Source of the DNA: CAYNWK01 sp964400875
GTDB taxonomy: Bacteria; Chloroflexota; Anaerolineae; Anaerolineales; UBA4823
Length of the DNA stretch: 17,213 nucleotides
Reading direction: 5' to 3'
Assembly (NCBI GenBank): GCA_964400875.1
Contig: CAYNWK010000092.1
Coordinates: 1 to 17,213 of the forward strand
Positions 14,116-17,213 of this stretch are shown here, piece after piece. The notes under the pieces were generated by a model. It did no database searches. It was not told where the DNA came from and worked only from the letters and a program-made list of their open reading frames with translations. The translations under genes were made by a program, and so were the position numbers. Numbering within the stretch: position 1 is the first letter of the stretch; the number at the start of each line of letters is the position of its first letter.

Positions 14116-14121
14116 TATAAT
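14116..14121 (+). promoter_or_regulatory. -10 box of the zinc-ribbon operon, likely leaderless
   Basis: TTGCTATAAT is an extended -10 (TGN plus TATAAT at 14116-14121). Seven bases (TGCGACC) separate it from the ATG at 14129, and no Shine-Dalgarno is present. The first gene of the trio is therefore probably translated from a leaderless mRNA. Confidence 0.55.
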
Positions 14122-14128
14122 TGCGACC

Positions 14129-14935
14129 ATGAATGCTCAAACGAACATCGACGTAATTCGCTGCTCGCAGTGCGGGGGTGAATTGCATCCTGACGAGGGA
14201 CAGATCTTCCTGACCTGCCCTTACTGCAACTCAACCGTTTATCTGGATAAATCCCAAGTTGTCTTTCACTGGTACCTGGCGTCCACCCTGAACGAGGATC
14301 AGGCGCGGGCGTCGCTTTCCCGCTGGATGGCGGGCAACCAGACCGTGAAAGACCTGGATCAAAAAGCCCAGCTGCTGGGGCATCGTTTTGAATTCTTCCC
14401 GTTATGGTACTTCAAACGACGCGCGGGCGATCAAGAGCACATCCTCCTGGAGCCCGCCGCAGCCACTTCGGTGAGCGAGGTCCGCCATCTCAATCTTCCT
14501 GGGGGCGATCTGCGCGAATATTCTTCCGATCTAGACGCCCAGGCTCAAGCTCCCAACGTACCTCTGCAAACTGCCCTGGGCTGGCTGAAGGAGCAGGGCG
14601 TCCCCGAGGCGGAGATCACCGAGCGCTTCCTGGTACATGTGCCCCTATATACCTTCAAGTATTCCTATCAGGGCAAAACCTATACGGCGATCGTCGAAGC
14701 TGCCACCGGAGCGGTGTTCGCCAACATCTACCCGGCGAAGGCGGAAGCGCCTTATCTGCTCGCCGGTGGGATCACGGCGCTGGTGTACCTGTGTCTGGCC
14801 GTTTTTCCGGTAGTTGGCGGGGTGATTTCCCGCGGGGAGGGGGTGGGGATCGGCTTGCTGGTCTGCAGCGGGTTAGGGGTGTTGGCGACGCCGGCCTTGT
14901 TTGCGCTGGCTGCCTGGGTGGCGGCGAAGATATGA
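14129..14935 (+). CDS. Zinc-ribbon membrane protein 1 of a three-gene cluster
   Basis: A 268-residue protein of unknown function. The N terminus is a zinc ribbon with C12-X2-C15 and C30-X2-C33 (CSQCGG, CPYC). A middle region (about 45-200) has two aromatic 'PLW/PLY' motifs: FFPLWYFKR and VHVPLYTFKYSYQGKTYTAIVEAATGAVFA. The C-terminal part (about 207-265) is strongly hydrophobic, two to three membrane helices, ending AAWVAAKI. The ribbon and middle domain are probably cytoplasmic. The same layout recurs in the next gene, so the two are paralogues. Database entries for such proteins are often mislabelled as helicase or PriA-like because of the ribbon; no helicase motif is present. The ATG at 14129 is supported by identical Cys positions in all three proteins. 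It overlaps the next gene by 4 nt (ATGA). Confidence 0.85.
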   Translation: MNAQTNIDVIRCSQCGGELHPDEGQIFLTCPYCNSTVYLDKSQVVFHWYLASTLNEDQARASLSRWMAGNQTVKDLDQKAQLLGHRFEFFPLWYFKRRAGDQEHILLEPAAATSVSEVRHLNLPGGDLREYSSDLDAQAQAPNVPLQTALGWLKEQGVPEAEITERFLVHVPLYTFKYSYQGKTYTAIVEAATGAVFANIYPAKAEAPYLLAGGITALVYLCLAVFPVVGGVISRGEGVGIGLLVCSGLGVLATPALFALAAWVAAKI

Positions 14936-15960
14936 GCCAGCCCGAATCGGTGCACGGACTGAGCTGCTCGAACTGCGGGGGGATGGTGCCGGTGCCGGAA
15001 GGCGCCGTGATCGTGCGCTGCCCGTACTGCGAGTTGCGCTTCATGGTGCAGGGCGAGCGCGGCTTGCGCCGCTACCAGGTCTCCCAGCGGATAGACCGCG
15101 CTCAGGCGCTGCAGGCCATGCACGGATTTTTGAGCAGCAGCCGGGCGATTGCCGGCGCTACTGCGAAACAGGCGCAGGTCGCGGAAGCTTTCGTGACATT
15201 TTTGCCTTTTTGGGTATCCTGGGCGCGCGTGCTTGGATGGGTCTTCGGCGAGGAAAAGGTGGGAAGCGGCGACGATGCCCACTACGAACCGCGCGAGATC
15301 AAGATCGCCGAGGAGATGAACTGGAACGGGGCGGCGGTGGACGTGGGCGAGTTCGGTGTGGATTCCATCTATCTGACCGACCAACAGCTCCAGGCCTTCG
15401 ATCCGCTGGCGCTGCATGCCAGCGGTCTGGTGTTCGAACCGGTCGGATCGGTCAGCCAGGCTCGCGAGAAGGCCGATGACGATTTCAACGAGCGCGTGCG
15501 CCGGCTCGCCGATCTCGATCGAATAGGCCAGGTCTTCGTGCGCTTTGTCCGGCGCCGCATGGGCCTGATTTATTATCCGTTGTGGGTGATCCGTTACCTG
15601 TACCGGCAGCGGGCGTACCAGGTTGTGGTGGATGGTTTCTCCGGCAAGGTGCTGTACGGCAAAGCGCCGGGCAACACCCTCTACCGGGCTGCCGTGCTGG
15701 TAGGCGGCATGCTCCTGGGCGCGGTGCTGGCGGTGGACGTCTCTGCATTGTTGATTTATTTTACTGCGGGCGATAGCGATGCTACCGAGCTGTTCGCCGT
15801 TGCCGTTGTCTTGTTCTTGTTAGGCCTGGGGTTGATGCGCGCCGCCTATCGTCGGTTCCGCTACGGCGAGCTGTACGAGTACAACAGCCAGGCAGGCCAG
15901 CGTAAGAAGCGCAAACGAAAAAAGGTTGGGCGGATTTATCGCGCCCGGGAGGTGGGCTGA
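14932..15960 (+). CDS. Zinc-ribbon membrane protein 2 of a three-gene cluster
   Basis: A 342-residue paralogue of the preceding protein. The zinc ribbon is at the same residues (C12, C15, C30, C33; CSNCGG, CPYC). TFLPFWVSWAR follows (about 90-100), then an acidic central part, and IYYPLWVIRYLYRQRAYQVVVDGFSGKVLYGKAPG (about 207-240), which parallels the VPLYTFKYSYQGKTY...GAVFA block of protein 1. Two membrane helices (about 254-276 and 285-305) precede a very basic tail with RKKRKRKK (about 324-331) that could bind acidic lipid heads or nucleic acid. The start is the ATG in the ATGA overlap with gene 1, so translation is coupled. I know no function. Confidence 0.85.
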   Translation: MSQPESVHGLSCSNCGGMVPVPEGAVIVRCPYCELRFMVQGERGLRRYQVSQRIDRAQALQAMHGFLSSSRAIAGATAKQAQVAEAFVTFLPFWVSWARVLGWVFGEEKVGSGDDAHYEPREIKIAEEMNWNGAAVDVGEFGVDSIYLTDQQLQAFDPLALHASGLVFEPVGSVSQAREKADDDFNERVRRLADLDRIGQVFVRFVRRRMGLIYYPLWVIRYLYRQRAYQVVVDGFSGKVLYGKAPGNTLYRAAVLVGGMLLGAVLAVDVSALLIYFTAGDSDATELFAVAVVLFLLGLGLMRAAYRRFRYGELYEYNSQAGQRKKRKRKKVGRIYRAREVG

Positions 15961-16508
15961 TGGAAGCGCCTGTCACTCTGGTACCACTGCGCTGCCTGCG
16001 CTGCTCGACTCCCGTCCCGGCAGAGGTGGATGAAGTTGCCTGGGTATGCCGCCAGTGCGGCCAAGGTCTGCTGCTGGATGAGCAGCAAGGTCTGGCCACG
16101 TTGGAGGTGCATTACGCCAGCGGGATCGATCCACAAGCGCCCGGGCGCCCATTTTGGGTTGTGGAAGGTCACGTGGCCTTGAAACGGGATGCCTACGGAT
16201 CTTTCGGCGGCAAGAGGAGTGAGGCGGATCGCTATTGGCGGACTCCACGCCGATTTTTCATCCCGGCCTTTTCCGGCTCGCTGGATGATCTGCTGCAGTT
16301 GGCCGCAGGGCTGACCCAAAAGCCGCCGGAGATGACCCCGGGAGGAGCGCAAGCTTCCTTTGAGCCGGTCACCTTGGCCTCTCAGGACGTGACCGGGTTG
16401 GTCGAATTCCTGGTGATGAGCATCGAAGCCGAGCGCAAGGACAGCCTCAAACAATTGTCCGTGTCGGCAGAACTGGGTAAACCGGAGTTATGGATCCTGC
16501 CCCGGTAA
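15960..16508 (+). CDS. Soluble zinc-ribbon protein 3 of a three-gene cluster
   Basis: A 182-residue protein without membrane helices. It begins with a zinc ribbon at exactly the same positions as its neighbours (C12, C15, C30, C33; CLRC, CRQC), which supports the start. Beyond it, RPFWVVEGHVALKRDAYG echoes the PFW motif of the other two. RRFFIPAFSGSLDDLLQLAAGL and a C-terminal helix/strand region ending KPELWILPR have no recognised relative. Start and upstream stop share one base (TGATG), and GGAGGTG lies 5 nt before the ATG, so it is coupled to gene 2. It is likely a cytoplasmic partner of the two membrane-anchored proteins; this is inference from gene order. Confidence 0.85.
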   Translation: MEAPVTLVPLRCLRCSTPVPAEVDEVAWVCRQCGQGLLLDEQQGLATLEVHYASGIDPQAPGRPFWVVEGHVALKRDAYGSFGGKRSEADRYWRTPRRFFIPAFSGSLDDLLQLAAGLTQKPPEMTPGGAQASFEPVTLASQDVTGLVEFLVMSIEAERKDSLKQLSVSAELGKPELWILPR

Positions 16509-16514
16509 ACCCGC

Positions 16515-16520
16515 TATACT
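16515..16520 (+). promoter_or_regulatory. Possible -10 box for the acetyltransferase gene
   Basis: CCGCTATACT contains TATACT at 16515-16520, just after the zinc-ribbon cluster. The -35 is poor (TGGATC at 16491-16496 with an 18-bp spacer). The predicted leader is about 35 nt. Confidence 0.35.
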
Positions 16521-16563
16521 TAACCTTGCATCACAGCGTTATCTTTACACGCAGGAGGGCAGG

Positions 16564-17082
16564 ATGATCAAAGGCGAGTCGATCCAGCTGCGGCTGATCC
16601 GCGAGGGCGATCTAGAGGAAGTCTACAACTACCACGTCGATCTGGCGAACCGGGGCGAATTTTTCCCATTGGGCATGCTCTCCGAACCGGCTTTCAAGCA
16701 GCGTTACCAGCAAGACGGGTTTTGGGGTGTGGATGACGGTATGCTCTTGATCGTCGATCGAGAGGACCAGATCGTCGGGCACATCGAATTCTTCGCCACC
16801 GTGCCGTATTTGGACGAGTACGAACTCTCCTACCAGATCTACGCCAGGGACCAGTACGGCAAGGGCTACACCACCGAAGCGGTGAAATTATTGGTGGACT
16901 ACCTGTTCGAGCGGAAAAAGATCAACCGCATCCGGCTGGTGATCCATCCGGAGAACGCAGCCTCTCGCCGGGTGGCGGAGAAGTGCGGTTTCACCCACGA
17001 GGGGACCGCTCGAGGTGCCTGGTTCCACCAGGGCAAGAACCACGATGTGGAAATTTATTCGCTATTGAGAGGAGAGATGTAG
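16564..17082 (+). CDS. GNAT-family N-acetyltransferase (RimJ/RimL-like)
   Basis: A 172-residue single-domain acetyltransferase that moves acetyl from acetyl-CoA to an amine. The N terminus IQLRLIREGDLEEVYNYHVD and the acetyl-CoA pyrophosphate loop DQYGKGYTTEAV (about 96-107, Q-x-x-G-x-G type) are visible. INRIRLVIHPENAASRRVAEKCGFTHEGTARGAWFHQGKNHDVEIYSLL is the typical C-terminal half of the RimJ/RimL group. The start is supported by AGGAGGG (16553-16559), 4 nt before the ATG. The substrate is unknown: an antibiotic, a ribosomal protein or a metabolite are all possible. The next gene begins 1 bp after the stop codon, so the two form an operon. Confidence 0.93.
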   Translation: MIKGESIQLRLIREGDLEEVYNYHVDLANRGEFFPLGMLSEPAFKQRYQQDGFWGVDDGMLLIVDREDQIVGHIEFFATVPYLDEYELSYQIYARDQYGKGYTTEAVKLLVDYLFERKKINRIRLVIHPENAASRRVAEKCGFTHEGTARGAWFHQGKNHDVEIYSLLRGEM

Positions 17083-17083
17083 G

Positions 17084-17213
17084 ATGGCTTTCGACGAAGG
17101 TCTGGCCCAGCGCATCCGGGAGACTTTGGAAGAACAACCCGGGCTGGATGAAAAGAAGATGTTCGGCGGTTTGTCTTTCCTGCTCAACGGCAACATGGCT
17201 TGCGGGGTGATCG
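17084..17213 (+). CDS. TfoX/Sxy N-terminal-domain protein (3' partial)
   Basis: Only 43 codons are in the window, open at the edge. The start MAFDEGLAQRIRETL followed by EKKMFGGLSFLLNGNMACGV is the hallmark of the TfoX_N family. The family is named after the competence regulator TfoX/Sxy, but many stand-alone TfoX_N proteins in non-competent bacteria have no known role. AGGAG (17070-17074) inside the end of the acetyltransferase gene lies 9 nt before the ATG, and only one base separates stop and start, so translation is coupled. Confidence 0.9.
   Translation, partial: MAFDEGLAQRIRETLEEQPGLDEKKMFGGLSFLLNGNMACGVI

Noticed and set aside
14404..14931. Long upstream extension of zinc-ribbon gene 2
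   Set aside because: It is a frame overlapping gene 1; the ATGA overlap, the family-like start and the matching Cys positions fix the start at 14932.

Overview
The window is about 60 percent GC and densely coded. It looks like a chromosomal segment of a Chloroflexota bacterium, most likely Anaerolineae. The hints are a secreted lamin-tail protein with an 'AYLPIVAN' start and Thr-Pro linker, an ABC ATPase fused to a cyclic-nucleotide-binding domain, a long NfeD protease, and tandem zinc-ribbon membrane proteins. The taxonomic call is inference from protein style. I see no rRNA, tRNA, phage, transposase or CRISPR array.

Layout. (1) 1-4477, plus strand: a MacAB/LolCDE-type export operon of an ATPase-cNMP domain fusion (5' end outside the window), an 8-TM FtsX-type permease and a lipoprotein HlyD-type adaptor. 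It closes in two strong hairpins shared with a convergent gene for a small secreted protein (4625-5032, minus). (2) 5033-5571: a 539-bp gene-poor stretch ending in a good promoter and a candidate operator for an Rrf2 Fe-S regulator (5572-6030). A TSUP (TauE/SafE) anion exporter follows (6122-6883), with its own large inverted repeat over the -10 box. (3) 7006-8394 long NfeD membrane protease; 8678-9625 lipoyl synthase LipA with a clear terminator. (4) 9680-11950, minus strand: two secreted proteins, a glycosidase-like lipoprotein whose expected catalytic glutamates appear replaced, and a lamin-tail-domain protein. (5) 12078-13301: a THUMP-like SAM methyltransferase, convergent with a PRPP-dependent phosphoribosyltransferase (13329-13883, minus). 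(6) 14129-16508: three translationally coupled genes, each starting with a zinc ribbon whose four cysteines are at residues 12, 15, 30 and 33. Two are membrane anchored and one is soluble. (7) 16564-17213: a GNAT acetyltransferase followed by the start of a TfoX/Sxy N-terminal-domain gene.

The best candidates for something undescribed are the zinc-ribbon trio; a family of dispersed intergenic palindromes (cores resembling GGGTGTTTNGGCGG and its complement, three good copies and one decayed); the Rrf2/TSUP pair with related inverted repeats; and a set of promoters with a shared GCTATAAT-like -10 box, two of which lie 6-7 nt from the ATG and imply leaderless mRNAs.
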